A DNA stretch of 64,000 nucleotides from Synechococcus sp. PCC 7336. GTDB taxonomy: Bacteria > Cyanobacteriota > Cyanobacteriia > Thermostichales > PCC-7336. Positions within the stretch are counted from its first letter, which is position 1. Every line of letters begins with the position of its first letter. Under the pieces are notes generated by a model. It was given only the letters and a program-made list of their open reading frames with translations, did not search any database and was not told where the DNA came from. The position numbers and the translations under genes were made by a program. The stretch is from positions 4,896,008 through 4,960,007 of the forward strand of contig NZ_CM001776.1 in NCBI RefSeq assembly GCF_000332275.1, read 5' to 3'. Positions 20,411 to 29,512 of the stretch are shown here, one piece after another.

Positions 20411-20530
20411 GCACTACCCCATATCGATAGAATTACGATGCCGAGCGAAGCAGAGTAGGCGTACCGAGACAATTGGCGATCGCCCGCAGTGATGCAACAA
20501 TTGCACAACTGACCGCAGAGTTCCAAACAC

Positions 20531-20812
20531 TAAACCAAGTCTAGTCAGAAACCTGTAGTTTTAATGAGGCACCTTTTAGTCCCCCTCACTAACGCTGTTA
20601 ACCACTGCATTCGCCCCCTAAATCCCCCATTCTGGGGGACTTGACGACAGTGCTAGCTGGGGTTTAGAGACTGGGAAGACGAACCGGCCAATCGCGGTCA
20701 TTCAAGTTGTAGCACGAAGCCAACAGACTCTCACAAGTCCCCCACTGGTGGGGGATTTAGGGGGCCGAGTGCAACGCCTAAAAACTCCAGGTCTCAACAT
20801 GGATGAGGTTTA
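20531..20812. repeat. MITE-like repeat, copy 2
   Basis: A 282-bp element with the same termini and internal inverted arms as copy 1 and most similar to it in sequence. It lies about 100 bp upstream of the LptC-LptA-like gene start. Confidence 0.88.
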
Positions 20813-20910
20813 GCTGACTGAAAACTTGAGATAGGATTACTGGAACTGTACAGGCAGTTACCTTCCAGGTTTGTCTAATATTTTTCACTAGCGATCGATA
20901 GAGCCTCTCC

Positions 20911-22470
20911 ATGAAATTGCTTCTCCCCAAGATTGCGTTGCCACTGTTTGGGTTTACCAGTGTAGCGGGTCTCCTCGCTTGGGGAATCCTCTGGCCAGTC
21001 GAGGAAATGCCGTCAGATATTACACGCGACACGCCCCAAACGATTGAACTCGATGTAGATTTCGTTGGCAGACAAGCAGGGGTTAGGCGGTGGCGGCTGC
21101 TTGCAGACGAAATGCGCTTGCAGGACGAGTTACAGATATTCGATCGCGGTGCGAGTGGCTGGCTTTATGGAGATCCAGCTCAATCTGGAGGGAGTCCTGA
21201 GGATACAGTCTTTTTTGGCGATCGAACAGAGGTTCAGTGGCAAGCAGAAGCTGCCTTTTATCATACCGAGCTCAACCGCCTAGATTTAGAGCGGAATGTC
21301 AGAGTCTTCAGTCCCGATGGCACCCTCTTAGAGACTGAAACGTTGCAGGTGCATTCAGATCGACGCATTGAAGCCACTCAACCCTTTATCCTCGAATCTC
21401 CAGAAGTGGAGCTGAGCGGCCAGTCTGGCTCGTTTGACTTCAGTCTGTCGGAGCTCACAGCCCTGCAGGGAAAAGTGCTTATTGCCGCAACTGAACAAAA
21501 TCAATCCTCGGCAGCAGCAGATCTTCAGCCTGCGCCCACCCCCGATACGCTAACCATAGAGGCCGATCGCGTCGATTACAACCGCGAGACCGAAACGGCT
21601 AGCGCAGAAGGGAACTTAGTGATTCTGCAAGGTGAAACCACCATCCGAGCACCCCGGGGGGTTTACCAGCGCAGGGGGTCGGAGAGTTTATTAATGGATG
21701 GGGTTGTCCTGCAAGAGCCTTCGAGGGTATTGTCTTCCGAGCGGATGATTGGCAACCATCAGGATAAAATCTTTCGATTCGAGCAGAATGTCGTGTTCAC
21801 TCAGCTTGAAAATCCAGATCGCGCAGGCGGAGAGTCTGCTGTGGAAGAAGTGCAGCGATCGCGGACTGAAGTGCGATCGCTGCGAATGATCTACGATTCG
21901 CAGACCAAAACAGCTACCTTTTCGGACTCAGTAGAACTGATTCAGGACGGTCGACAGGCGAGATCGGCAGAGGCCACTATCGAACCGGGAACGATTTTCC
22001 TGAGCGGAAATGTCCAATTGGAGCAGGTGTCTGGAGAATGGCTAGCGCGCAGGACAAACGATGAAGAATTTAGGGAAGCATTGAGTCGCCCAACTCGGAT
22101 TTATGCCGAACGAGTCACGATCGATCGCCAGACAAACGATATCCGCTTCTTCGATCGCGTGGCGATCGTGCAAGCCAATCGCTCGGCAGAAGGAGATGAG
22201 GGCATTTACCGGGAGGCATCGCAGGTGTTGGAGCTAAGCGGTACGACCGAGCCGGCACGTTTGTGCGAGCGCGGTGGCGAGGTCGACTCGGAACCGCAGG
22301 TCGATATTACTGGACTGTCAGGGTCTGAAGCTGCTGCTGCATACTGCCGAAGAGCAGATCGCATCTCGTCGCCCCTCATCGTTTTCGACATGGAGAGCAA
22401 TACACTGTCGACTCAAGGGCCAAGTCAGTTTCAGTTCCGCCTCGAAGGAGACGAATTGCGATCGAACTAA
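20911..22470 (+). CDS. LptC-LptA-like fused periplasmic LPS-transport bridge protein
   Basis: A 519-residue protein with an N-terminal membrane anchor (residues ~5-30). A first jellyroll domain (~45-200) resembles LptC, with TIELDVDFVG early and LNRLDLERNVRVFSPDGT. A second region (~210-500) has the OstA/LptA signature: LTIEADRVDYN, TASAEGNLVIL and ETTIRAPRGVY. In proteobacteria LptC (anchored) and LptA (soluble) are separate and join to form the slide for lipopolysaccharide. Here both appear in one anchored chain. The stop codon TAA (22468-22470) is also the first three bases of a MITE-like repeat. A cysteine pair occurs in the last 90 residues. The neighbouring genes mix LPS-transport and siderophore functions. 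Confidence 0.82.
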   Translation: MKLLLPKIALPLFGFTSVAGLLAWGILWPVEEMPSDITRDTPQTIELDVDFVGRQAGVRRWRLLADEMRLQDELQIFDRGASGWLYGDPAQSGGSPEDTVFFGDRTEVQWQAEAAFYHTELNRLDLERNVRVFSPDGTLLETETLQVHSDRRIEATQPFILESPEVELSGQSGSFDFSLSELTALQGKVLIAATEQNQSSAAADLQPAPTPDTLTIEADRVDYNRETETASAEGNLVILQGETTIRAPRGVYQRRGSESLLMDGVVLQEPSRVLSSERMIGNHQDKIFRFEQNVVFTQLENPDRAGGESAVEEVQRSRTEVRSLRMIYDSQTKTATFSDSVELIQDGRQARSAEATIEPGTIFLSGNVQLEQVSGEWLARRTNDEEFREALSRPTRIYAERVTIDRQTNDIRFFDRVAIVQANRSAEGDEGIYREASQVLELSGTTEPARLCERGGEVDSEPQVDITGLSGSEAAAAYCRRADRISSPLIVFDMESNTLSTQGPSQFQFRLEGDELRSN

Positions 22471-22743
22471 CCCCCTGAGTAGAGACCCGTAGTTTTGAGA
22501 ATGTGTCTGTTAGACCCTCTCACTGGCGCTGTGGTTCGCTGCATCAGCCCCCTAAATCCCCCATTCTGGGGGACTTGATACAGTTCCAGTTGAGGGTTGG
22601 GAGACGGGGAAGGCGATGGAGATCGCGATCGTTAAAGTTGTAGAACGAAGCCAATAGCCTCTCACAAGTCCCCCACTGGTGGGGGATTTAGGGGGCCGAG
22701 TGCAATGCCTGAAAACTCCAGATCTCAATCTGGATGGGGTTTA
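22468..22743. repeat. MITE-like repeat, copy 3
   Basis: A 276-bp element. Its left terminus TAACCCCCTGA overlaps the stop codon of the LptC-LptA-like gene, and it ends GGATGGGGTTTA. Orientation is the same as copies 1, 2, 4, 5 and 8. Confidence 0.88.
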
Positions 22744-23204
22744 GAGCATTTTCCAGGTTGGTGGTATACCTTCTGTACCGAAGGAGATTGGAGATTCTAG
22801 GTTTGAAAATTAGAGCGTACGTTGTCCACCTGAAAATTGCTCTAGCTTGACAGCAGGGCTGCAAAAACTTCTTGACAAAAGCTTGCATCTAAGAGTTAAT
22901 CATTGAGTGGGTTGCTAGCTCTCAACGCAACAAGCACTTCGACACCCTCCTGTCCGCCCAACTGGGCGCTGAGCTTGCTGTAGCTTGTGCAGGGTTTGCA
23001 CTATAAAAATGAGTTCGCAATGTCTTATAGAACTATGTTCGCTCGTAACTGGCTGCATGAATTCAGTAGTCTGCAGTTGAGAGATGCATTTTATTTTTTC
23101 AGCTTAGCTGAGAATAATTATCAGGTAATGATGGCAGCAGCATGTCGTGCAGATGTGGCGAATGAGCCCTCGGGACCGGTGTCACTCGCTTGGGAGAGTC
23201 TCTC
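22744..23204. other. Intergenic region upstream of the TonB receptor
   Basis: About 460 bp between a MITE copy and the receptor start. It contains a Fur-box-like sequence at 23110-23123. A 73-codon frame (22987-23208) crosses it but has no recognisable feature, so I leave it unannotated. The likely receptor promoter lies here. Confidence 0.5.
23110..23123. promoter_or_regulatory. Possible Fur operator upstream of the TonB receptor
   Basis: GAGAATAATTATCA matches 11 of the first 14 positions of the Fur consensus GATAATGATAATCATTATC. It lies about 80 bp upstream of the receptor start, a sensible place for iron-dependent repression. Visual match only. Confidence 0.4.
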
Positions 23205-25715
23205 GTGATCGGCTGGAGATATTCACTGCCAGCAGTCCTGTTGGCTGCATCACTGGTGGTATCGCAACCCGTTAGGGCCCAAGCTATTGCGATCGAACAC
23301 GTTCAGATTGTGCTTTTAGATGGGAGCCTTGAAATTATTTTGCAGGCACCACCCGGTACATCCTTCGAAACATCAGTCTCCAGTGCTGACAATACCGCGA
23401 TTGTCGATATCGCTAATGCCCGACTCCAGTTGGCCGAGGGCGATCGCTGGGTGCGAGAGTCTCCTGCCGAGACTATTGCTTCTGTGTCTGTTGTCGAACT
23501 AGACGACAGCACAATCCGAGTCACTATCCTGGGCGTCGACGAGGCTCCCAATATTCGAGTTATGCAGATCGAGGGGGGAGTCTTCATTGGAGTGCTCAAT
23601 ATGGAGGGGGCTGTTGCTGAGTCGCTTGTAGAAGAATCTTTGGAGGCAGTCACAGAAGACGTACCGGCTTCTCCGCCTGTAAGTGAGGGAGAGTTTCTAG
23701 AAGGAGAGTTTGTCTTCGAAGAGTTTGTCGTCGAAGCCGATCGGGCTCGTTTCCTCGCTCCAGAAGCAAGTACAGGCACTCGTTCGGATACGCCAATTCG
23801 CGATACCCCCCTTTCAATCCAAGTGGTTCCCAGAGCCGTAATCGAAGACCAAGGGGCAACGCGTCTGACAGAAGCACTGAGAAATGTGAGCGGGGTCACC
23901 CCTGGAAATGTGACCGATGGAGCAGATGAATTCAGGATTCGGGGATTCGAAGCTGGCACAGTGGCTCGCAACGGCTTTCGCGAAAGTGTGTTTTTCGATC
24001 GCTCTTCACCGCGCGATACTGCAAACATCGAACAAATAGAAGTTTTAAAGGGGCCGGCAGCCATTTTGTTCGGCTCGCTCGATGCTGGCGGCACGATTAA
24101 CCTAATCACGAAACAGCCCCAGTTCACCCCCTTCTTTGATGTCTCTTTTCTCGGCGGTAGCTTCAGTACGTTCCGCCCAGAGATAGACTTTAACCAACCC
24201 ATTACAGCAGATGGCGATCTGCGTGCTCGCCTGAATGCAGCCTATGAAAACTCAGAAAGTTTTCGAGAGTTCACATCCATCGAACGAATTTTTGTTGCCC
24301 CCACTCTGGCCTGGGATATCGCAGAGCGAACGCGGCTCAATATTAACGGAGAATACCTATTTGACGAGCGTCCCTTCGATCGTGGCTTAGTCGCGATTGG
24401 CGATACAATTGCCGACATTCCGTTTGGCCGTCGGCTGGGCAACCCATTTGACGAACTCACCTCTGAGGAAGTTCGAGTCGGCTACGAGTTCGAGCACGAT
24501 TTCAGCGATCGCTGGCAACTGAGAAATGGTTTTTTCTATACGAGGGTCGATCGCAGCCGCATCAATACAGAGCCCGGTGTGCTCGATGAAGAAACTGGCA
24601 TCCTGACACGCACCTTTTTTGACAGCGATCCAGAGTTATTCGAGACTTTTATCGCGAGAGGGGAGATTGGGGGAGAATTCAACACGGGTAGGAATATCGA
24701 GCATCAGTTGCTGTTGGGTGTCGAATGGAGCCTGCAAACCCGAGATAATGAGATCGTCATCGCACCAGCGGACCCGATCGATATTTTCAACCCCATCTTT
24801 CAGGATGAGAGCGTTTTAGACAGCGCAGTTGGTTTCCAAATTATTGATGTTTTAACCCGAGCTGAAAATCTCGGATTTTATATCCAAGATACGGTTAATA
24901 TTGCCGATACAGTCTTTCTTCTTGTCGGAGGTCGTTTAGAAATCATTGACGATCGAAACACTGATTTTCTGTTTGATGTCGAGCCGGGGTTCGAAACTAC
25001 AGAGTTTATCCCGCAAGCTGGCATTGTTTACAAGCCAATTGAATCAATTTCTCTCTATGGGAGCTTTAGTGAATCATTTCGCTCCAATACCATCGCGCTA
25101 ATCTCGAATACAGAGCTCGTCGATCCAGAGGAGTCGAGACAATTTGAGATTGGCATCAAAACTGACTTCCTCGATGGCAATCTTTCCGCCACACTAGCCG
25201 CCTTTAACATTACTCGGGAGAACGAGCTAGCCCCAGATCCAGATAATCCTACGTTCCAAATTCCAATTGGCGAAACCCGCAGTCGTGGCATAGAACTGGA
25301 TATCTCAGGAGAGCTCTTACCGGGGTGGAATGCGATCGCTTCATATGCATTTACTGATACTGAAGTTATTGAGGATGAAGCAATTACTGAGGGGAACCGA
25401 TTTGAGAATGTTCCACTTCATAGCGGTAGAATTTGGACTACCTACGAAATTCAAACGGGAGCTCTATCCGGTCTGGCATTCGGTATGGGTTTGACTGCTG
25501 TGGCCGAACGCGAGGGAGACATTGAAAATTCGTTCCAACTCGATCCCTATACTGTATTTGATATAGCAGTTTTCTATCGCCGCGATGATTTTAATTTGGC
25601 TTTGAACTTTAATAATATATTTGACACCAATTTTATTTCTTCTGCTGGAACCCGGACAAGTATATCGCCCGGTCCGCCTTTTGAATTTCGAGGCTCATTT
25701 TCTTGGGGCTTCTAG
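23205..25715 (+). CDS. TonB-dependent siderophore receptor with N-terminal AMIN domain
   Basis: About 836 residues. After a signal peptide (SLPAVLLAASLVVSQPVRAQA) comes an AMIN-type domain (~20-135), usual in cyanobacterial siderophore receptors, then an acidic linker. The plug carries RDTPLSIQVVPR, LRNVSGVTPG, FRIRGFEAG, IEVLKGPAAILFG and GGTINLITKQP. A 22-strand barrel pattern continues to the C-terminal FRGSFSWGF, which ends in the aromatic residue needed for outer-membrane assembly. It imports ferric siderophore using TonB energy. The GTG at 23205 is preceded by GGGAGAG and fits the signal peptide; an in-frame TTG at 23190 is the alternative. No AraC-type regulator, often found beside such receptors, is seen. 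A lipoprotein gene follows on the same strand. Confidence 0.93.
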   Translation: MIGWRYSLPAVLLAASLVVSQPVRAQAIAIEHVQIVLLDGSLEIILQAPPGTSFETSVSSADNTAIVDIANARLQLAEGDRWVRESPAETIASVSVVELDDSTIRVTILGVDEAPNIRVMQIEGGVFIGVLNMEGAVAESLVEESLEAVTEDVPASPPVSEGEFLEGEFVFEEFVVEADRARFLAPEASTGTRSDTPIRDTPLSIQVVPRAVIEDQGATRLTEALRNVSGVTPGNVTDGADEFRIRGFEAGTVARNGFRESVFFDRSSPRDTANIEQIEVLKGPAAILFGSLDAGGTINLITKQPQFTPFFDVSFLGGSFSTFRPEIDFNQPITADGDLRARLNAAYENSESFREFTSIERIFVAPTLAWDIAERTRLNINGEYLFDERPFDRGLVAIGDTIADIPFGRRLGNPFDELTSEEVRVGYEFEHDFSDRWQLRNGFFYTRVDRSRINTEPGVLDEETGILTRTFFDSDPELFETFIARGEIGGEFNTGRNIEHQLLLGVEWSLQTRDNEIVIAPADPIDIFNPIFQDESVLDSAVGFQIIDVLTRAENLGFYIQDTVNIADTVFLLVGGRLEIIDDRNTDFLFDVEPGFETTEFIPQAGIVYKPIESISLYGSFSESFRSNTIALISNTELVDPEESRQFEIGIKTDFLDGNLSATLAAFNITRENELAPDPDNPTFQIPIGETRSRGIELDISGELLPGWNAIASYAFTDTEVIEDEAITEGNRFENVPLHSGRIWTTYEIQTGALSGLAFGMGLTAVAEREGDIENSFQLDPYTVFDIAVFYRRDDFNLALNFNNIFDTNFISSAGTRTSISPGPPFEFRGSFSWGF

Positions 25716-25809
25716 GAATTTTCAGGTCTTTTTAGAGTGAAAAGACAGCAAGAAGTTCGAGCTTAATATCTTATGAAAAATAGCGACTTCATGAGTGAGG
25801 GGTTTCCAG

Positions 25810-26439
25810 ATGAACGCACTTAAGAAATACACAACAAACACAGCATTTAGATATTTATTGTTTATGGCAACTCTGTTTGGACTAGCCGCCTGTGGGAATC
25901 AAGACACTGCTTCGATCCCCACAGCCCCACCACCGTCCAGTTCTACCCCACCACCCGGCCCTACGCCGACACCTAGCGCTACACCAACACCCGGCCCTGC
26001 GCCGACGCCATTACCTGCAGGAGAAGTCCCTTCCACGATCGGAGGAGGTGGCTCAGTTACGACGAGTATTGTAGGGGGATCGCTCGATACTGCTGAAGAT
26101 ATCGATGCTATTTTGGATGCGATTCCAGCAACATTAACTATCACTATTACGCCAGGAATAGCGCCTGTGGTCCAGTTTACTGGCCCCATCAGATTACCTA
26201 ACGGTTCAGTTCCTTTAGGCGTAGATTTCTATGTGGCCTCAATATCGCCAGGGGGCCTCGATCTCAACGAACCTGTCGAGGATGTTTGTACGCCAGCTCC
26301 AGTTCCCCCTGGAGGGACTTGCGCATTTGACGATGTTATTCCAGCGTTTCCGGGAACTTTTACGCTCGGCTTCACGTTCACTGATGGTGCAGGAGTCGAC
26401 TATACCTCGACTCGCACGGTCACGATTGTGCTGGTATAG
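25810..26439 (+). CDS. Proline-rich lipoprotein of unknown function
   Basis: About 209 residues. The signal ends in the lipobox LAACG, so the mature N-terminal Cys should be lipidated. A spacer rich in Pro, Thr and Ser (~30-70, repeats such as TPTPGPAPT) follows. The C-terminal ~130 residues form a probable beta-sandwich with a Cys pair (DVCTPAPVPPGGTCAF). No family recognised. It starts ~95 bp after the TonB receptor on the same strand, so it may act with the receptor at the outer membrane; that is inference. The ATG at 25810 is chosen over a GTG at 25795 because GAGGGG lies at good spacing and the signal peptide begins there. A MITE copy starts 14 bp after the stop. Confidence 0.72.
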   Translation: MNALKKYTTNTAFRYLLFMATLFGLAACGNQDTASIPTAPPPSSSTPPPGPTPTPSATPTPGPAPTPLPAGEVPSTIGGGGSVTTSIVGGSLDTAEDIDAILDAIPATLTITITPGIAPVVQFTGPIRLPNGSVPLGVDFYVASISPGGLDLNEPVEDVCTPAPVPPGGTCAFDDVIPAFPGTFTLGFTFTDGAGVDYTSTRTVTIVLV

Positions 26440-26452
26440 ATCGCAGCCATTC

Positions 26453-26732
26453 TAAACCCCGTCTAAGTAGAGATCTGTAGTTTTGAGAATGTGTCTATTA
26501 AAGCCTCTCACTGGCACTGTGGTTCGCTGCATTAGCCCCCTAAATCCCCCATTCTGGGGGACTTGAGTACATTTCCAGTTGAGGGTTGGGAGGCGGAGAA
26601 AGCGATGGAGATCGTGATGATTAAAGTTGTAGAATGAAGCCAATAGCCTCTCGGAAGTCCCCCACTGGTGGGGGATTTAGGGGGCCGAGTGCAATGTCTG
26701 AAAACTCCAGATCTCAATATGGATTGGGTTTA
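26453..26732. repeat. MITE-like repeat, copy 4
   Basis: A 280-bp element from TAAACCCCGTCTAAG to GGATTGGGTTTA, between the lipoprotein gene and the first LptF/G-type permease gene. Confidence 0.88.
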
Positions 26733-26799
26733 TATATAGCTTCACAGAGATCCGTATAGGATCGCCTGGAGCCAGATTGATTCACAAGCTGAAATTGAC

Positions 26800-27963
26800 A
26801 TGGCGCAAACTTACGATCTCCCCACATCATTTAGAGCTCGGTTGAGTGACCGCGCCATACTTGACAAGTATGTGTTTCAAGAATTCATTCAACCTTTCCT
26901 GTTGGGGGTAGGCGGCGGCACGGTTCTATTGTTGGGGCATCAACTGCTGCTTTATACCGATCTCTTGGTTCAGAAGGGAGTCAATGGAATCACAGTTCTC
27001 CAACTTTTAATTCTCAGCCTACCGGCTATTTTTGTCATCACATTTCCCATTGCAGGGCTGTTCGCTACACTGCTGGTTTTGGGGAGAATGGGAGCCGATC
27101 GCGAGTTGGCTGCATTGCAGGCGAGTGGAATATCCCATTTACGAATTTTTCTCCCATTTTTGCTGGTCGGCATGGCGATCGCCTGTCTATCTTTCAGCCT
27201 CAACGACGGCGTTGTTCCCTATACCAACCATAAAGTGAGGCAACTCAACCAGAATCTGCTTCTCAGCCAAGATGCGATTCTACTAGAGCCGCAGCAGTTA
27301 GTATCAATCGGCGATCGCCGTTGGCTTTACATTGCTGACATCGGACAGGAGGCCAAGGAAATGAAAGGGGTTTTGCTGTTCGATTTCGAGTCTGAGAACG
27401 ACGCCGGAAACTACCCAAAGTTGATCTCTGCTAATTCAGCAACTTGGCAAGAGAGCAAGTTGGCGCTAAACAATGCCAACGTTTGGCAATATAACGATGA
27501 TGGCTCTGGTCGCTATACGGGGCGTGTGAGGATATTGCAGTTCCGGCTGGGGCAAGCGCTAGTCAGTTACCTTCTGGGTGAAAAACTGCCGCAGGAACTC
27601 TCCAGTCGAGCATTACGAGAGCAAATTCGCCAGCTAGCTACAGAAGGTTTGCCAGCCGAACAATTCGCTCAATTGGAGAGTGAGTGGCATCTGAAATTTG
27701 CGCTTCCCTTTTCCAGCGTCTTTGCAATTGCGATCGCCGCCCCGTTAGGGGTCAGAACGGTTCGCCAAGCTGGGCGGTATGGGGGAGTTGTCGTGGCGAT
27801 CGCGATCGTTTTTGCCTACTACTGCTTACTGAGCGTGGCTCGCAGTTGGGGCCATATTGGAGCCCTCAGTCCTTGGCTGGCAGCCTGGTTGCCGAATCTT
27901 GCTTTTGCAGCAGCAAGTCTTCTGCTCTTGCGGCCTTATATGAACGAAGTCAGAAAAAGCTAG
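26800..27963 (+). CDS. LptF/LptG (YjgP/YjgQ) family permease, first copy
   Basis: A 387-residue inner-membrane protein. It has membrane segments near residues 30-55, 65-95 and 110-135, a large periplasmic jellyroll (~140-290), then three more segments, the standard LptF/G layout. The LDKYVFQEFIQPFLLG opening and the ELAALQASGIS loop, which contacts the LptB ATPase in characterised systems, are clear. LptF and LptG extract lipopolysaccharide from the inner membrane. A second member lies convergent at 28264-29460, so the two could form a heterodimer. No lptB is in the window. Flanked by MITE copies on both sides. Confidence 0.88.
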   Translation: MAQTYDLPTSFRARLSDRAILDKYVFQEFIQPFLLGVGGGTVLLLGHQLLLYTDLLVQKGVNGITVLQLLILSLPAIFVITFPIAGLFATLLVLGRMGADRELAALQASGISHLRIFLPFLLVGMAIACLSFSLNDGVVPYTNHKVRQLNQNLLLSQDAILLEPQQLVSIGDRRWLYIADIGQEAKEMKGVLLFDFESENDAGNYPKLISANSATWQESKLALNNANVWQYNDDGSGRYTGRVRILQFRLGQALVSYLLGEKLPQELSSRALREQIRQLATEGLPAEQFAQLESEWHLKFALPFSSVFAIAIAAPLGVRTVRQAGRYGGVVVAIAIVFAYYCLLSVARSWGHIGALSPWLAAWLPNLAFAAASLLLLRPYMNEVRKS

Positions 27964-27986
27964 CATACCTCCGTCAATCGAAAAAC

Positions 27987-28266
27987 TAAACCCCGTCTAA
28001 GTAGAGCCCCGTAGTTTTGAGAATGTGTCTATTAGACCCTCTTACTAGCGCTGTGGTTCGCTGCATTCGCCCCCTAAATCCCCCATTCTGGGGGACTTGA
28101 GTACAGTTCCAGTTGAGGGTTGGGAGGCAAGGAAGACGATGGAGATCGGGATGATTAAAGTTGTAGAACGAAGCCAATAGTCTCTCGGAAGTCCCCCACT
28201 GGTGGGGGATTTAGGGGGCCGAGTGCAATGCCTGACAACTCCAGATCTCAGTCTGGATGGGGTTTA
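27987..28266. repeat. MITE-like repeat, copy 5
   Basis: A 280-bp element from TAAACCCCGTCTAAG to GGATGGGGTTTA, lying exactly between the two convergent LptF/G-type genes. Its last three bases, TTA, are the stop codon (TAA on the minus strand) of the second permease gene. Confidence 0.9.
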
Positions 28267-29460
28267 CGCTTTTGAAGTGCGAAGCAGCAGATAGATTGCG
28301 ATCGCACCAAAGGCAAGATTGCTGCTCCAAGCCGCTAACCCCGGTTCGAGTACTCCAGCTTTGCCCAAGCTAACCCCTAAATTCGCGCTAAAGCGATAAA
28401 AAAATAATAGAACAACCGCCAAAGCTAATGTCGCGAAGCGGGCCTTCGATCGCAGGGGGCCAATGGCTAATGGTAGCGAGATCGCAACTGCAAATAGGCT
28501 TGCCCAAGATTGAGCGAAACGATGGTGCCATTCCGTCTCCAGCTCTAGCGTCGATAGATTGGACTCTCGTTGCAAGGCTATCTGTTCTTCCAGTTCTCGA
28601 CGAGTGAGAGCATTAAGCGGTAGCTCGGACTGCAATAATGTCTGCAAGCTAGCCACATCTGATAAAGTGCGGCGATCGAAGTGGGTTTCAGCAATCGCGT
28701 TGCCATTGGGATCGTATTGATGATTGAAGCCATCGACGAGCAGCCAATTCTGACCGTCCCATACCGCTGAAGATGCTAGTGTAATTTGCTGCAAACCGAC
28801 AGGGAGTGGATCTCCACCCGGGTTTGCTTGCAGGACGGAGACATACTGCAAAGTCTTATGTATGGGTTCGGCCGATCGAATAAATAGCCAGGTATAGGGA
28901 GAAGCCTGATAAAAAACATCGTGCAGTCTGGAACTGTTTAAACTATTCGTATGAAGATAACTCTTGACATGACTAATACGCCTTTGGGTTAAAGGGACAA
29001 TCGAGTCGCCGATCCAAGCAGATGAAAGGCTAAGCAGTAGAGCAATTGTTAAAAACGGAATGCATATTTTACGATAGGAAATTCCAGCAGCTCTGAGAGC
29101 CACGAGCTCGCCACTGGAATTGAGCGTCCGCAAAGTCAGTAATGTCGAAAACAGAGCTGCAATTGGCAATGCTTGCACGACGATCGTGGGAAGATCGAGC
29201 AGAAAAATCTGCAAGCTAGCAAACAAGCTGACTCTCTCTACAATCAAGTCATTAGCCAACTCAAGCAGTTTGCCGATGCTTAGAAGGACAGTGCCGCTAA
29301 CGATACCGACGAATATAGGCCGTATAAATAAGGCTATTAGATAGCGCTGCAAGAAAAACTGCCTCGTTTCCACGTCGGTTGATTGAGTCGGAAGTGCTCT
29401 CATATAGCGGAACTCATGCGGTCGTATACGCTGCGAGGTACTCTTGTCCAGTTCTGGCAA
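28264..29460 (-). CDS. LptF/LptG (YjgP/YjgQ) family permease, second copy, behind fecE
   Basis: Up to 398 residues with the same layout as the first copy: membrane segments near 50-75, 85-115 and 130-155, a periplasmic domain, and three C-terminal segments. The GELVALRAAGISYRK loop is the LptB-contact motif. The two copies are only distantly similar outside the motifs. The gene lies 52 bp downstream of fecE on the same strand, so it is probably transcribed with the iron importer genes, an unusual pairing. Start is uncertain: TTG at 29460 gives the longest form, ATG at 29403 (RALPTQST) is also possible. The stop codon lies in a MITE terminus. Confidence 0.86.
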   Translation of the reverse strand: MPELDKSTSQRIRPHEFRYMRALPTQSTDVETRQFFLQRYLIALFIRPIFVGIVSGTVLLSIGKLLELANDLIVERVSLFASLQIFLLDLPTIVVQALPIAALFSTLLTLRTLNSSGELVALRAAGISYRKICIPFLTIALLLSLSSAWIGDSIVPLTQRRISHVKSYLHTNSLNSSRLHDVFYQASPYTWLFIRSAEPIHKTLQYVSVLQANPGGDPLPVGLQQITLASSAVWDGQNWLLVDGFNHQYDPNGNAIAETHFDRRTLSDVASLQTLLQSELPLNALTRRELEEQIALQRESNLSTLELETEWHHRFAQSWASLFAVAISLPLAIGPLRSKARFATLALAVVLLFFYRFSANLGVSLGKAGVLEPGLAAWSSNLAFGAIAIYLLLRTSKA

Positions 29461-29512
29461 GCAACGGAATTGACAATTGATCCAGGGTTGCTGTCGTTCG
29501 AGCGCAGTTCGA

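Noticed and set aside
22987-23208. 73-codon frame upstream of the TonB receptor
   Set aside because: No motif, poor start context, and it runs through the likely promoter region.
26452-26643. 63-codon frame (MASFYNFNH...) found in three places
   Set aside because: The same translation appears at 27986 and 50783 because it lies inside the MITE-like repeat. It is a repeat product, not a gene family I can support.
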